Position numbers and translations under genes: made by a program. The notes under the pieces are model-generated. The model did not search any database. It saw only the letters and a list, made by a program, of their open reading frames with translations, and was not told where the DNA came from. Below are positions 8,202 through 17,503 of a stretch of 64,000 bases of DNA, in pieces. Numbering within the stretch: the first letter of the stretch is position 1; the number at the start of each line of letters is the position of its first letter. The DNA lies in the NCBI RefSeq assembly GCF_002259755.1, contig NZ_MWWY01000035.1:1-64000 (forward strand), in the 5' to 3' direction. Origin of the DNA: Bifidobacterium hapali (GTDB lineage: Bacteria; Actinomycetota; Actinomycetes; Actinomycetales; Bifidobacteriaceae).

Positions 8202-8228
8202 TATGGCCGCCGCACAAGGCGACGGCCA
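8202..8228 (-). terminator. Hairpin between fdxA and dapC
   Basis: ATGGCCG at one end pairs with CGGCCAT at the other, with further GC pairs inside. It lies 30 bp before dapC and downstream of fdxA on the minus strand. It could attenuate read-through from fdxA. A direct repeat, GTGAGTACTCAATC, lies just upstream near 8278-8305. Confidence 0.45.
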
Positions 8229-8331
8229 TAACAACGTGGGTCTAAGAGTGATCTTAAGCGTATACCAGCAGACCCGCGTGAGTACTCAATCCGTGAGTAC
8301 TCAATCAGTAAGCGGTAAACCTACTGTCAGT

Positions 8332-8652
8332 TCACTGATTCTGCGGTGGCAGTGCAGCAACCTGCTCCGGGTCCTTGCCGATCGGACCGTGTGCAGAAGC
8401 GCCACCAAAATCGCCAACCTCAGCGAAGAAGTTCACCGCGGCGTCCTTGTACCACGCCCACTCGTCCGGAAGATCATCCTCATAGAAGATTGCCTCGGTC
8501 GGGCAGACTGGTTCGCATGCGCCGCAGTCAACGCATTCGTTCGGATTAATGTACAGTGAACGGGAACCCTCGTAAATGCAGTCGACCGGGCACTCGTCTA
8601 CGCAAGCTTTGTCCTTGACATCTACGCAAGGCTGAGCGACAACGTATGGCAT
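8332..8652 (-). CDS. fdxA: Ferredoxin, 7Fe type
   Basis: The 106-residue ferredoxin has Cys9, Cys17, Cys21 and Cys25 in the first motif and CVDCGACEPVCP in the second. This is the pattern of actinobacterial FdxA with one [3Fe-4S] and one [4Fe-4S] cluster. The C-terminal half (WAWYKDAAVNFF) is the usual helical extension. It serves as a low-potential electron carrier in the cytoplasm. The start MPYVVAQPC is preceded by a GAAGGAGCAACC-type ribosome site. Confidence 0.95.
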   Translation of the reverse strand: MPYVVAQPCVDVKDKACVDECPVDCIYEGSRSLYINPNECVDCGACEPVCPTEAIFYEDDLPDEWAWYKDAAVNFFAEVGDFGGASAHGPIGKDPEQVAALPPQNQ

Positions 8653-8717
8653 GGTTGCTCCTTCATTTCAAACTGCTACAAGGATAGTCCACACTTCGGA
8701 CGCGCAACGGTTTATCG

Positions 8718-10232
8718 TCACGCGTTAGCTTGCAACGACTGCTCATCCAGTTCACCAGTGCCAAGACGAGCGTGCCGATAACCATACCCGAAGTACACGC
8801 AGAATCCGACAATCAGCCACACCACAAATCGCACCCACGTAAGCACTGATAGATTGAGCATAAGCCACAAGTTCGCGAGCGCAATCACAATCGGCACCCA
8901 CGGATTACCCGGCATCTTAAAAGCACGCGGCAACTCCGGGCGCTTGCGTCGCATAATCGGCACAGACAACGCGACCAACGTAAACGCCGACAGCGTGCCA
9001 ATGTTCACCATGTCGCTCAACACACCAATATCAAAGAATGCTGCCACCAACGCCACAACGACACCCACGCAAATCTGCAAAGTCGCAGGCGTCCCGTGCT
9101 TGCCGGTTTTCGATAATCCGCGCGGCAGCAGTCCGTCACGACTCATCGCGAACACAACACGCGTCAAGCCCAGCAGCAGTACCATAACCACAGTCGCTAA
9201 TCCCAGCACAATGCCGAAACTGATAATCTTCGCCGCCCAATTCGCGCCAACCAACTCAAACGCAGTCGCCAATGACGGACTATCTTGCGCAGCAAGATCC
9301 TTATACGACACCATGCCCGTGGTGACAATCGCAACAAGCATGTACATAACGATGATCAGCGCCATACCCACGCCAATACCAAGCGGCACATTCTTCTTCG
9401 GATTAATCGTCTCCTCAGAAGCGGTAGCCACCACATCAAAACCAATAAACGCGAAAAACACGAGCGCCGCACCAGACAAAATGCCCGGCACGCCGTACAC
9501 GCTCGGCGTCATACCGGTAACAAACTGCCACAACGGCTGGGTCATCTCGTCAGTAATCGTCGAGCCAGACAGTGCGGAAGCCGGTTCACTCGGCGGAATA
9601 AACGGCGTGAAATTGGACGCCTTAACATAGAAAAAGCCTACGATCACGACGAAAAAGACGATCGCGATTTTCAGCACTGTCATCGCACCGTCAACGCGTG
9701 CGCCGATTTTCGTACCGAACACGAGTAGCGTGGTGAAGAACGCGACGATAATAATCGGCGCGATATCAATGTGGAACGAGCCAAACGCTAGGTTCGTGTT
9801 GAGTCCCCAGCCCATGAGCCGCATGAAATCGTTGAGATAGACACCCCAGTATTTACTGATCACTGAGCCAGCCATGAGCATTTCCAGAATTAGATCCCAG
9901 CCGATCACCCATGCCATGATCTCGCCGACCGTCGTGTATGTGAACGTGTACGCGGAACCGGCGACCGGAATCATGGATGCGAATTCTGCGTAGCACATGA
10001 CGGCCGCACCGCACACCACGCCGGCGATAAGAAAGCTGATGATCACAGCTGGACCGGCGTGGAATGCGGCAGCTTGCGCACCAACGGAGAAAATTCCGGC
10101 GCCAACAGCAACCGCGACTCCCATGATGGACAAATCCCACCATGTGAGATTACGTTTGAGCGAGCGACCTTCCTCACCGGTTTCAGCAAGGGTCTGCTCA
10201 ACTGATTTCGTGCGGAATATATGCATAGACAT
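8718..10232 (-). CDS. Amino acid permease, APC superfamily (CAT/YfnA-like)
   Basis: The 504-residue protein has about 12 membrane segments. The substrate-binding first segment carries the GxG signature (GAGIFSVGAQAA, about residues 44-55), and the region after it (YAEFASMIPVAGSAYTFTY) is typical of cationic amino acid and related transporters. The start may be either of two close ATGs (10232 or 10226). It has its own promoter gap toward murB. Neutral or cationic amino acid uptake is likely and the exact substrate is unknown. Confidence 0.88.
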   Translation of the reverse strand: MSMHIFRTKSVEQTLAETGEEGRSLKRNLTWWDLSIMGVAVAVGAGIFSVGAQAAAFHAGPAVIISFLIAGVVCGAAVMCYAEFASMIPVAGSAYTFTYTTVGEIMAWVIGWDLILEMLMAGSVISKYWGVYLNDFMRLMGWGLNTNLAFGSFHIDIAPIIIVAFFTTLLVFGTKIGARVDGAMTVLKIAIVFFVVIVGFFYVKASNFTPFIPPSEPASALSGSTITDEMTQPLWQFVTGMTPSVYGVPGILSGAALVFFAFIGFDVVATASEETINPKKNVPLGIGVGMALIIVMYMLVAIVTTGMVSYKDLAAQDSPSLATAFELVGANWAAKIISFGIVLGLATVVMVLLLGLTRVVFAMSRDGLLPRGLSKTGKHGTPATLQICVGVVVALVAAFFDIGVLSDMVNIGTLSAFTLVALSVPIMRRKRPELPRAFKMPGNPWVPIVIALANLWLMLNLSVLTWVRFVVWLIVGFCVYFGYGYRHARLGTGELDEQSLQANA

Positions 10233-10364
10233 ACGCGCGTCTCTTCTCCGTCGGCTGTGTGCGGCTGATTAACAACAGACGAGCATAGGCGAAACGTCAG
10301 TCATCGCGCAAGCATATGCGCATATTGTTGCGCAAACGACAGTATGCACACTCTGATCGTGCGA

Positions 10365-11606
10365 TTATCGCAGATCAAGACCGACAACTACCGGCTCAGG
10401 AACAAGTCGCACGCCGAATGCAGCCTCGACCCCATCCTGCACACGCGCCGCAAGCGCAGCTACGTCGGCAGCACTCGCTCCCCCGCGATTCGTCAGCGCA
10501 AGCGTGTGCAGCGTAGACAGACTTGCGCGCGCATCGTCAGCAATTTTGAACCCCTTATGGAAGCCAGCGTGGTCGATAAGCCACGCGGCGGATGTTTTGA
10601 TACCCGGCGTGCCGTCTGGCAGAGTCGCTGCGAACCGTGGCGCGTCTTCGGGCAATCGCGCGGCTGCGTCGGCGGTCAAGATTGGGTTCATGAAGAAACT
10701 GCCGCAACTGTGACGATCGTATGCTGGTTCGAGCGGCGGATTCGGCGCGGATTCGGTACCGTTTGTATCGGCAGATGTTGCAATGTGCTGAGCTTGAGCC
10801 GATCGCGCGATCGCAATCTGATCGGCACGTTTCGTACCAGCCATCGCAGGATTCTCGTATCGTCCAGCATCTTCGAGCATGCCTTTAGCTGCGCGCACAT
10901 ACAGTACTGCGTCGCGGATAGCAGTGGTTGCCATGCGATCGCCGACCTCTACACCGAGTGCGTTGGCAAGCTGACCGTAGCCGACAGTACCGGTTGCACT
11001 GTGTCGCAAAGCGAACGTGACCGACAGCACAACGTAGCGTGGTGTCGGGAAGAACTCGTCTGATGGAGTTGCGGGAGCCTTGTACATGCTGGATTTGAGC
11101 ATACTCATGCGATAACCGAAACCCATGTCGGCTGCAGGAATATCAACCGTGCGCTTTTCTTGACGATCCCACGCTTCAACGGATTCGACGACGCTCGCGA
11201 CTTCTTGACCATACGCGCCGATATTCTGCACAACCGATGCACCAACAGTGCCCGGGATGCCGGACAGTCCCTCGACACCTTCCAAGCCTAGTTCAACTGT
11301 GAATGCTACGAAATCATCCCAGTTACAACCGGCTTCCGCATTCACGTGGACGATGCGTTCGCCATTTTCGACTGGTGCAGCTTCATCGGGGACTGTGATT
11401 GTGCGGCGTGCGTCGCGCACTACAACACCGTTGAACGGCGTATCAGCGACCAACAGATTTGAGCCGCCGCCAATCACACATAGCGGGAGTCCTTTGGAGT
11501 CAGCATCCTCGACGGCTTCAATGACGCCGACGCGCGACGTAGGTTCAATAAATCGGGCGATGTGGCCGCCCACACCGATCGTGGTGATGTCCGCAAAAGA
11601 AGTCAT
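10365..11606 (-). CDS. murB: UDP-N-acetylenolpyruvoylglucosamine reductase
   Basis: FAD enzyme that makes UDP-MurNAc in peptidoglycan synthesis. It shows the FAD motif VIGGGSNLLVAD, the segment EGLSGIPGTVGASVVQNIGAYGQE-like (residues about 120-140), the catalytic serine in HSCGSFFMNP and the C-terminal glutamate in LVPEP. At 413 residues it is longer than most MurB proteins because of an Ala/Thr/Asn-rich insertion before HSCGSFF. The upstream gap carries palindromic repeats of families C, B and A. Confidence 0.95.
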   Translation of the reverse strand: MTSFADITTIGVGGHIARFIEPTSRVGVIEAVEDADSKGLPLCVIGGGSNLLVADTPFNGVVVRDARRTITVPDEAAPVENGERIVHVNAEAGCNWDDFVAFTVELGLEGVEGLSGIPGTVGASVVQNIGAYGQEVASVVESVEAWDRQEKRTVDIPAADMGFGYRMSMLKSSMYKAPATPSDEFFPTPRYVVLSVTFALRHSATGTVGYGQLANALGVEVGDRMATTAIRDAVLYVRAAKGMLEDAGRYENPAMAGTKRADQIAIARSAQAQHIATSADTNGTESAPNPPLEPAYDRHSCGSFFMNPILTADAAARLPEDAPRFAATLPDGTPGIKTSAAWLIDHAGFHKGFKIADDARASLSTLHTLALTNRGGASAADVAALAARVQDGVEAAFGVRLVPEPVVVGLDLR

Positions 11607-11663
11607 GTGCCCTATCGTACTGCCTGCTGCGCTCAGATGGGTGCAGTATGGGCTCAGGCAGAA

Positions 11664-11721
11664 TCACGCGATGGAATTGACCCGTTTCAATCCATCGCGT
11701 GACCTTTCCAATCCATCGCGT
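11664..11721. repeat. Family C palindromic unit (39 bp) plus an extra half
   Basis: A full unit at 11664-11702 has arms TCACGCGATGG and CCATCGCGTGA. A second copy of the right arm, CCATCGCGTGA, follows at once (11711-11721 or so). It lies 58 bp upstream of murB. Confidence 0.85.
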
Positions 11722-11774
11722 GACCTTTTGCAAGTGGAAGTTCGTATGCGAAGTGATGTTGCAGATGTGCTTGC

Positions 11775-11945
11775 GTGATATTCCGGCGAAGAGTAAGCAG
11801 TTCTCCGCCGAAATATCACACTTAAGGACTGTTTTCTGTGATATTCCGGCGGATAGACCAAGGACTTCCGCCGGAATATCACGTTAAAGGCCCTATTTTT
11901 GTGATATTCCGGCGGAAAACTGTTCCGCATCCGCCGAAATATCAC
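11775..11945. repeat. Family B palindrome array: three 45-bp units at exact 63-bp spacing
   Basis: Units lie at 11775-11819, 11838-11882 and 11901-11945. Each begins GTGATATTCCGGCGGA (or close) and ends TCCGCCGGAATATCAC (or close) with 13 bp between arms. Spacers are 18 bp, AT-rich at both ends with a GGCC- or GGAC-like core. Start-to-start distance is 63 bp both times. Confidence 0.92.
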
Positions 11946-11955
11946 ATTCAGATGA

Positions 11956-11994
11956 TCACGCGATGGATTGTAGCGGTCCAATTCCATCGCGTGA
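11956..11994. repeat. Family C palindromic unit (39 bp)
   Basis: Arms TCACGCGATGGATTG and CAATTCCATCGCGTGA, 39 bp in total, begin 10 bp after the last family B unit. Confidence 0.85.
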
Positions 11995-12020
11995 TCAAAA
12001 CACCATGCACCCCAACGTGC

Positions 12021-12132
12021 GTGGCGGAAAACGCTCGCTGAGAGCATCGTAAGCGAGCAAAAACCGCCACTCACCAGTACGAGTGGCAGAAAACGCTCGC
12101 TGACACTGGTCTAAGCGAGCGTTTTCTGCCAC
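12021..12132. repeat. Family A pair (two 50-bp units, 12-bp spacer)
   Basis: Units are at 12021-12070 and 12083-12132. The second is a perfect 19-bp-arm palindrome with AGAAAAC cores in both arms. The first has mixed cores (GGAAAAC in one arm and the complement of GGTTTTT in the other). The remaining 100 bp to the rpmG terminator contain no gene. Confidence 0.9.
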
Positions 12133-12231
12133 GCACAAGAAGGTCTATAACCCGCGACATCAACGATCTCAGCGACAACAGCGACAACAAACCCGCGGCA
12201 TCAACAACCTCAGCTTTATGCCCAGAAAACA

Positions 12232-12262
12232 CAAAAACCCGACCGGTGAGGGTCGGGTTTGA
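12232..12262 (-). terminator. Terminator of rpmG
   Basis: AAACCCGACC pairs with GGTCGGGTTT and, on the minus strand, is followed by a T run. It sits 22 bp after the rpmG stop. Confidence 0.85.
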
Positions 12263-12283
12263 AAGTACTCGCGGAAAGTAAGC

Positions 12284-12454
12284 TCAGCGGGTCTCGCGGT
12301 GCACAGTGTGCTTGCCGCAACGCGGGCAGAACTTCTTCAGTTCGAGACGATCCGGCGTGTTGCGACGGTTCTTCGTCGTGATGTAGTTACGCTCCTTGCA
12401 CTCGGTGCATGCCAGCGTGATGCCCGGACGGATCTCGGCGCTCTTGCTTGCCAT
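12284..12454 (-). CDS. rpmG: Ribosomal protein bL33
   Basis: The 56-residue large-subunit protein starts [19 protein letters not shown]. It has two CxxC pairs (CTEC and CPRC), so this is the zinc-binding (C+) form. The start at 12454 is set by GAGGTGAAT just upstream; a longer frame to 12499 is not supported. It follows the tRNA-Tyr/Thr/Met group, a very common actinobacterial arrangement. Confidence 0.97.
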   Translation of the reverse strand: MASKSAEIRPGITLACTECKERNYITTKNRRNTPDRLELKKFCPRCGKHTVHRETR

Positions 12455-12502
12455 TGGATTCACCTCTTGTATTCGTTGTCCATCGGCGTTCGCCGACATT
12501 TG

Positions 12503-12576
12503 TAGCGAGAAAGAGACTCGAACTCTTGACCTTACGATTATGAGTCGTACGCTCTAGCCAGCTGAGCTATCCCGCC
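12503..12576 (-). tRNA. tRNA-Met (anticodon CAT)
   Basis: The cloverleaf begins GGCGGGATAGCTCAGCTGGC, with anticodon loop CTCATAA and T arm GAGTTCGAGTC. An A-U pair and G-U pairs in the acceptor stem, and its place between tRNA-Thr and rpmG, suggest the elongator form. Confidence 0.93.
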
Positions 12577-12580
12577 AGAG

Positions 12581-12652
<72 letters not shown>

Positions 12653-12653
12653 G

Positions 12654-12734
12654 TGGCGGATAGTGGATTCGAACCACTGAAGCCGAAGCGACTGATTTAC
12701 AGTCAGTTCCCTTTGACCGCTTGGGAAATCCGCC
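12654..12734 (-). tRNA. tRNA-Tyr (anticodon GTA)
   Basis: The class II cloverleaf begins GGCGGATTTCCCAAGCGGTC and ends TATCCGCCA. The anticodon loop is CTGTAAA, with a variable arm after it. Confidence 0.94.
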
Positions 12735-12838
12735 ATGTTGCCGCAAGCGACCGGGGCCGTAATTGGCAACTCGAATAATATGCCACGAGTCAGCGACGAA
12801 CGCAAGTCAGGGGTGCACACGGCGTGTCTCTAGTAATA

Positions 12839-15800
12839 TCAACGATTTACACGACGCAATAGCGACGCCGGCATGAGGAAATTCCGCACGCGAACCCATA
12901 TCGAATGCTGCCGATCAACGTCGCTCAACTTAGCGAGCACCGTGTCAGTTTGCTCGCGTAGCTCGTCCGCACGGACGTCAACATCGTGCGACGCACCGAA
13001 GGCAATCGCCGTTACATGATCACTGATCTGCGCAAGAGACGCTGAGATATCACCGTTACGATCATGCGCACTGGCATGCTGACTATGACGTTCGCCGTCG
13101 CCAATCGTATCCGCGATCAGCACCGCGATGGTACGTTCCGTATCTGACGAAGTCCATCGCACACCGATATCCCACGCACGATCGCAGATCTCTGACCATG
13201 CGGCAAGCCACGCAGCAGTACCAGCACCACCCACGCCAGACCCACCACCAGCCCCAGCGATCACCCGCAGCCGTCTCCGCCGACGCAGCACCCGCAATCC
13301 AGCCGGAATCAGCGCCAAGCCCATCACACACGCAACAATTAAAACAACCACCAGCGTGATCGCCGCCCATCGCGGCAGTTTCAGCCGACTCCACCACGAC
13401 ACCGTCTGCCCGCCAGACGCCGTATCCGAACCAGAAGTCGCATCTGAATCATTAGCCCCCTGCTGATCGGCAGCATCACCCTCAGCATCCTGCCCATTAT
13501 CAGCCGCATCGCCGTCAGTCGCACCCATGTCATCGCCGCTAGCACCGTTAGTGCCCGCATTCGGCGTGGCAGTAGTTGCATCCGTACCGTCGCCAGCATC
13601 GGCACCATCGGCCCCAGCGCCAGTCCCAGAAGCCGCATCAGCCGCCGCGCTGCCGTTTTCGCTCGTCGCAGGCGTCACATCGAACGGCACCCAACCCACG
13701 CCGTCAATATACGCGTCAACCCATGCATGCAACTGTTTGGCAGCAACCTCAAACTCGCCGTCCGCATTCGCACGGTCCACGCCCGCGTTGTAGCCGAGCA
13801 CCATCCGCGTCGGCACACCCATCGCACGACCGAGCACCGCGAGCGCCGACGCATAATGCGTGCAGTAACCGGAACGCGAGTCGAGGAAATTGTTGATCAC
13901 ATCGAGATTCGACCGTCCGTTACCGTCAGGCGCATTGAGCGAGTAGACAAATTCATTGGCAGGATTCGTGAAATAGTCGACCAGCCAGCGCATAGCGGCA
14001 ACCTGATGATCGTATCCGTCGCCGTCGGTGGCAATGCCAGCAGCTTTAGCTTGTTCAACAAGCGCAGTAATGTTCGACGGCAAATCAGTCGGCAACGAAC
14101 GATACTGCGACCGCGCTTGACTGTTCATGCGCGCGACACGCTCGGTTGTGTATCGCGCGACCGCAGACTGTCCAGAACGCGCCGAATCAATGGACATCAT
14201 GCTGTAGACAAGCTCTCTTTGCAGATCACCGATACCGCTTGCGTACCAAATTCCGTCTTGACTGCTGTTGAAGTAATCTTCAATATCGTTATCATTACTG
14301 CGGTCAGTGCCAGCCGAACTATTGTCAGCCGACAACTGCCTCATCGCCAGCACCAGTGCAATGCGACCGTCTTTAGCGTACATAAATCCAATCGATTCAT
14401 CTGAGCCAATACCCACTCGCGAACGAAACGCGCTCGCAAGCGTAATCGAATACGCCGGTATGACGCTCGAATCCTCGCCATTCATATGCCCGCTGATACC
14501 GCTCACCGTACCAACTTCGTTGCCTTGCGAATCGGTGACGAGATCGCCGGGCTCAGCCACGCCGGAACCGTCAGCGGAACCGTCACCAGTTCTCGCCACG
14601 GTAATCGGCATCACCCACCAGTCATCATGCTGCTCGGCGACCCCTTCACTCACGAGCTGCTCACGCGCCGCAGTACGCTGCGTCCACGGCAGATCGTCGC
14701 CGCCTTGCGCCTCGTCTGCGAGCTTACGGTACACGTCGTTCACGTCGCTAATCCGCGTAAATCCGGCGGTTGACGTAATCGGGTCAGGTCCAATACCGGA
14801 GGTGCGATATTGCATACCTTGCCCAGTGGTGGCCGTGCGATTGTAAATCGTAGAACCGGCCGACAGCCATGTCGAGTCGATGCCGGACGCCATAACTGTG
14901 GTCACGCCGGTTACCGGTAGGAATCGCGAGCTCAATGTTTCGATCGTAACGTCGGCGGTTCGTCGGTATTGCGAGGATGCGAGGTTTATGAACTGATTAC
15001 GTCGATTACTGGCCACTGAGTCACGCAAGTCACGCGATGTGCCACCGTCGCCGTATTCGTAGTCGTCGCGCGGCTCGCCACTACCGTTACTAGAAGCGCC
15101 GCTGCCATTGAAATTGTTGCCATAGTAGTAAGTTCCGCTGCCGTCATACAAGTATCCGATAGTGGCGTACAACGAAAGTGGGTCGTCGATATTGCGCAAC
15201 CGTTCCTCGCGCGTCATCATATTGCTCGAATCAAGGCCGAGTTGTATGCCCGAGCCGTACAAATTCGCGTCTTTTGATAGTGCTGCGTCGAAACTCCACA
15301 TGTCGCCGTTGAAGTCGTCGAGCGTGGTCATGCGCAGATACGTGCGTTTCGACGCGCGGTACGTGAGCACAGTCGTGTCGGAGCCGGTAGACAGGGAACG
15401 TTTGAGATCGACCATTGGGTTGATCGTGTTCGCTGACAGCAGGCCGGCCGAGTCACCGAACGAAAGCGGTACAGCTTGCGCGAAGTTGACGGCTGGCGTA
15501 GTCAAAGCGAGCGTGGCGGCTGTGACGAGCGCGACGACGGCGGTAGGCGCCGGCAGAGCGACTCGGTTAGGTCTGCTTTGAGACAGTGCGATCAGGAACG
15601 CAACGGCGAGCAGCGAGACCTGCCACCAGTCTGTAGGGCGGCCGATAAGCGCGTAGTCGGCGGCGAGCAATGCGACCGGCAGTATAGCGAAAGCTGGCGC
15701 GACTTGGCGGGCGATAAGAATGAGCCGGAACATGATAACGATACCGGCTACAGCTGCGATCAGTACAACATCACTGGATTGGTCAACGGTCAGCGGCGGC

Positions 15801-17503
15801 AACTGCGCGTTGAGTACATCAAATCCGCGGCTGAAAATATCGCGAATCATTGACCACGGCGTGATGTGCGCAACGTATTCCGCGGCCGCGGTACTGGCAT
15901 TCGCAGACGCGGCAGCTTCGTCGTTGATGCGCTGGAATGCATCGCGATCGAACAGCCAGATGGTAGCGATATCATGCACGCGGATGACGATAAGCACAGC
16001 GGCAGCAACCAACGTTGCGACGATTACTGAGATAGTTCGTATCACGTAACGAACGGTTGATCGTGCAGGAAGAACCGATTCGATCGCTATGACAGCGAGC
16101 GCAACCGCAGTGAACCACGGCCAGTATCCGGTGGCTGCAACGAGGCCGGTGAGCGCGCTGATCGACAGTGCGAAGAAGGCCAGTAGTGCGGCGGCAGTGA
16201 GGATTCGCGAGAGTGCGCGCGGCTGGGATTGTTGCGCACTGACGATCGTCGTTGCAGCGGCCTTGTGCGATCGCGTGCGCGCTGTGTCACGTTGCCGATC
16301 AATCGGCACGTCGATCACGCGCAACCGATCGTCACCAATCGACTGTCGCAGCGAGCTCGCCAACGCTCCTTGCGGATTGGATGTGATCAGTCGCACGCCG
16401 ATCACGCCGTGGTGATGCGCCATGATATCAGCTACGCGGTTGGCGATTGCGCTCGCCGACGATTCAGTATCGACACGATCGTGATTACCTGCGCCAGCTT
16501 GTGCATCAGCTGGTACATCAGACGACGAAATCGGCGACATCGCAGCTAACAGTCGCGCACTGTCTACGTCGGCAAACTGAACACCGTCGGTGACAATCAG
16601 TTGACTGTCCGGCGACGACGAGTTGAGCATCGGCAATACTCGTTCGACTTGCGCATCAACTTGCGCGTCAGTAACGCCAGCGGATCGCACGTCGAGCAGG
16701 ACGATCGTCGATACGCGTATGTCACGGCCAGTTTCGCGCGTCATGAGTTCGCCGCGATGCGCAGTTGCCTTCCACGAGATGAGTTTCGGCGGATCGCCAG
16801 CCGCATACGCGCGCACGCCGCCCGTATTTTCGGACTGTGTCATGCCTTGCATCCGCTGATCGGCCATGCGCTGACCGTTAGCCAACTGTTCCGCAACCGA
16901 TGGCAGGACTATCTCGTCGTCATGCCGCAGCAGGATGCGCGAGGCGGACCATAAGCCGAACGGATCGTGCCAGCGTACGAACAGTCCAGTGCGACGGTAG
17001 AGGCCGCGATCGGACGGCCGACTGCCGACATAACGATCGATGACTTGATTGTCTTGATTCAGCCGCTCGTACTGGGAGCGCATACGCATGGTGCGCGGTA
17101 ACAGCAGTCGCGGCAACGGAAGCATTGTTGACGATATGTCAAGAATGCAGCGACGTTCGTCAATACACGACGAATCAACGCGCGGAATCAGCAGCCACTG
17201 CGCGAATGCGAGCACTAGCGACACACCAATAATCAACGTTACGGCGAGCGCGGCAGCCATGAGCGCGCGATCGTCCAGCAGCAACCCCATAAACCACAAT
17301 CCGGCAGCGAACACGACTGCGGCAAGGCCGGCTGCTGACGGGCGAATCATGCCATGACGACGCCAGTGACGCGGCAGACGCTGTTTGGAATCGCGCTTCG
17401 TCGTTGATCGGCTGATGTTAGCGAGAACATTGCCGGGAACACTGCCGGGTGCATTGCGGTGCGGGACGTGGTGCAGGACGTGTCGCATGGCAACTCCGAT
17501 CAC
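12839..17503 (-). CDS. DUF58-transglutaminase (TgpA-like) fusion membrane protein
   Basis: A single frame of 1554 residues joins two proteins that are usually separate. The first 420 residues have two membrane segments and a DUF58 domain (ENTGGVRAYAAGDPPKLISW near 225). Then comes a block of membrane segments (about 440-700), an extracellular region, and a papain-like transglutaminase core. Its triad is Cys in GYCTHYASA (about 1211), His in HAWVDAY (about 1259) and Asp in WVPFDVTP (about 1274). An acidic Gly/Ala/Asp linker, one more membrane segment and a basic cytoplasmic tail follow. The ATG overlaps the stop of moxR by 4 bp (ATGA). MoxR ATPases with DUF58 and TgpA proteins form an uncharacterised envelope-linked set in Actinobacteria; the substrate is unknown. 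Confidence 0.88.
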   Translation of the reverse strand: MIGVAMRHVLHHVPHRNAPGSVPGNVLANISRSTTKRDSKQRLPRHWRRHGMIRPSAAGLAAVVFAAGLWFMGLLLDDRALMAAALAVTLIIGVSLVLAFAQWLLIPRVDSSCIDERRCILDISSTMLPLPRLLLPRTMRMRSQYERLNQDNQVIDRYVGSRPSDRGLYRRTGLFVRWHDPFGLWSASRILLRHDDEIVLPSVAEQLANGQRMADQRMQGMTQSENTGGVRAYAAGDPPKLISWKATAHRGELMTRETGRDIRVSTIVLLDVRSAGVTDAQVDAQVERVLPMLNSSSPDSQLIVTDGVQFADVDSARLLAAMSPISSSDVPADAQAGAGNHDRVDTESSASAIANRVADIMAHHHGVIGVRLITSNPQGALASSLRQSIGDDRLRVIDVPIDRQRDTARTRSHKAAATTIVSAQQSQPRALSRILTAAALLAFFALSISALTGLVAATGYWPWFTAVALAVIAIESVLPARSTVRYVIRTISVIVATLVAAAVLIVIRVHDIATIWLFDRDAFQRINDEAAASANASTAAAEYVAHITPWSMIRDIFSRGFDVLNAQLPPLTVDQSSDVVLIAAVAGIVIMFRLILIARQVAPAFAILPVALLAADYALIGRPTDWWQVSLLAVAFLIALSQSRPNRVALPAPTAVVALVTAATLALTTPAVNFAQAVPLSFGDSAGLLSANTINPMVDLKRSLSTGSDTTVLTYRASKRTYLRMTTLDDFNGDMWSFDAALSKDANLYGSGIQLGLDSSNMMTREERLRNIDDPLSLYATIGYLYDGSGTYYYGNNFNGSGASSNGSGEPRDDYEYGDGGTSRDLRDSVASNRRNQFINLASSQYRRTADVTIETLSSRFLPVTGVTTVMASGIDSTWLSAGSTIYNRTATTGQGMQYRTSGIGPDPITSTAGFTRISDVNDVYRKLADEAQGGDDLPWTQRTAAREQLVSEGVAEQHDDWWVMPITVARTGDGSADGSGVAEPGDLVTDSQGNEVGTVSGISGHMNGEDSSVIPAYSITLASAFRSRVGIGSDESIGFMYAKDGRIALVLAMRQLSADNSSAGTDRSNDNDIEDYFNSSQDGIWYASGIGDLQRELVYSMMSIDSARSGQSAVARYTTERVARMNSQARSQYRSLPTDLPSNITALVEQAKAAGIATDGDGYDHQVAAMRWLVDYFTNPANEFVYSLNAPDGNGRSNLDVINNFLDSRSGYCTHYASALAVLGRAMGVPTRMVLGYNAGVDRANADGEFEVAAKQLHAWVDAYIDGVGWVPFDVTPATSENGSAAADAASGTGAGADGADAGDGTDATTATPNAGTNGASGDDMGATDGDAADNGQDAEGDAADQQGANDSDATSGSDTASGGQTVSWWSRLKLPRWAAITLVVVLIVACVMGLALIPAGLRVLRRRRRLRVIAGAGGGSGVGGAGTAAWLAAWSEICDRAWDIGVRWTSSDTERTIAVLIADTIGDGERHSQHASAHDRNGDISASLAQISDHVTAIAFGASHDVDVRADELREQTDTVLAKLSDVDRQHSIWVRVRNFLMPASLLRRVNR

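Noticed and set aside
11775-11945. CRISPR-like array (regularly spaced repeats)
   Set aside because: Repeats alternate in orientation, spacers are related to each other and only 17-18 bp, and no cas gene is near.
14307-14846. Long plus-strand frames opposite the DUF58-transglutaminase gene
   Set aside because: They are antisense shadows of a well-supported gene, caused by high GC at third positions.
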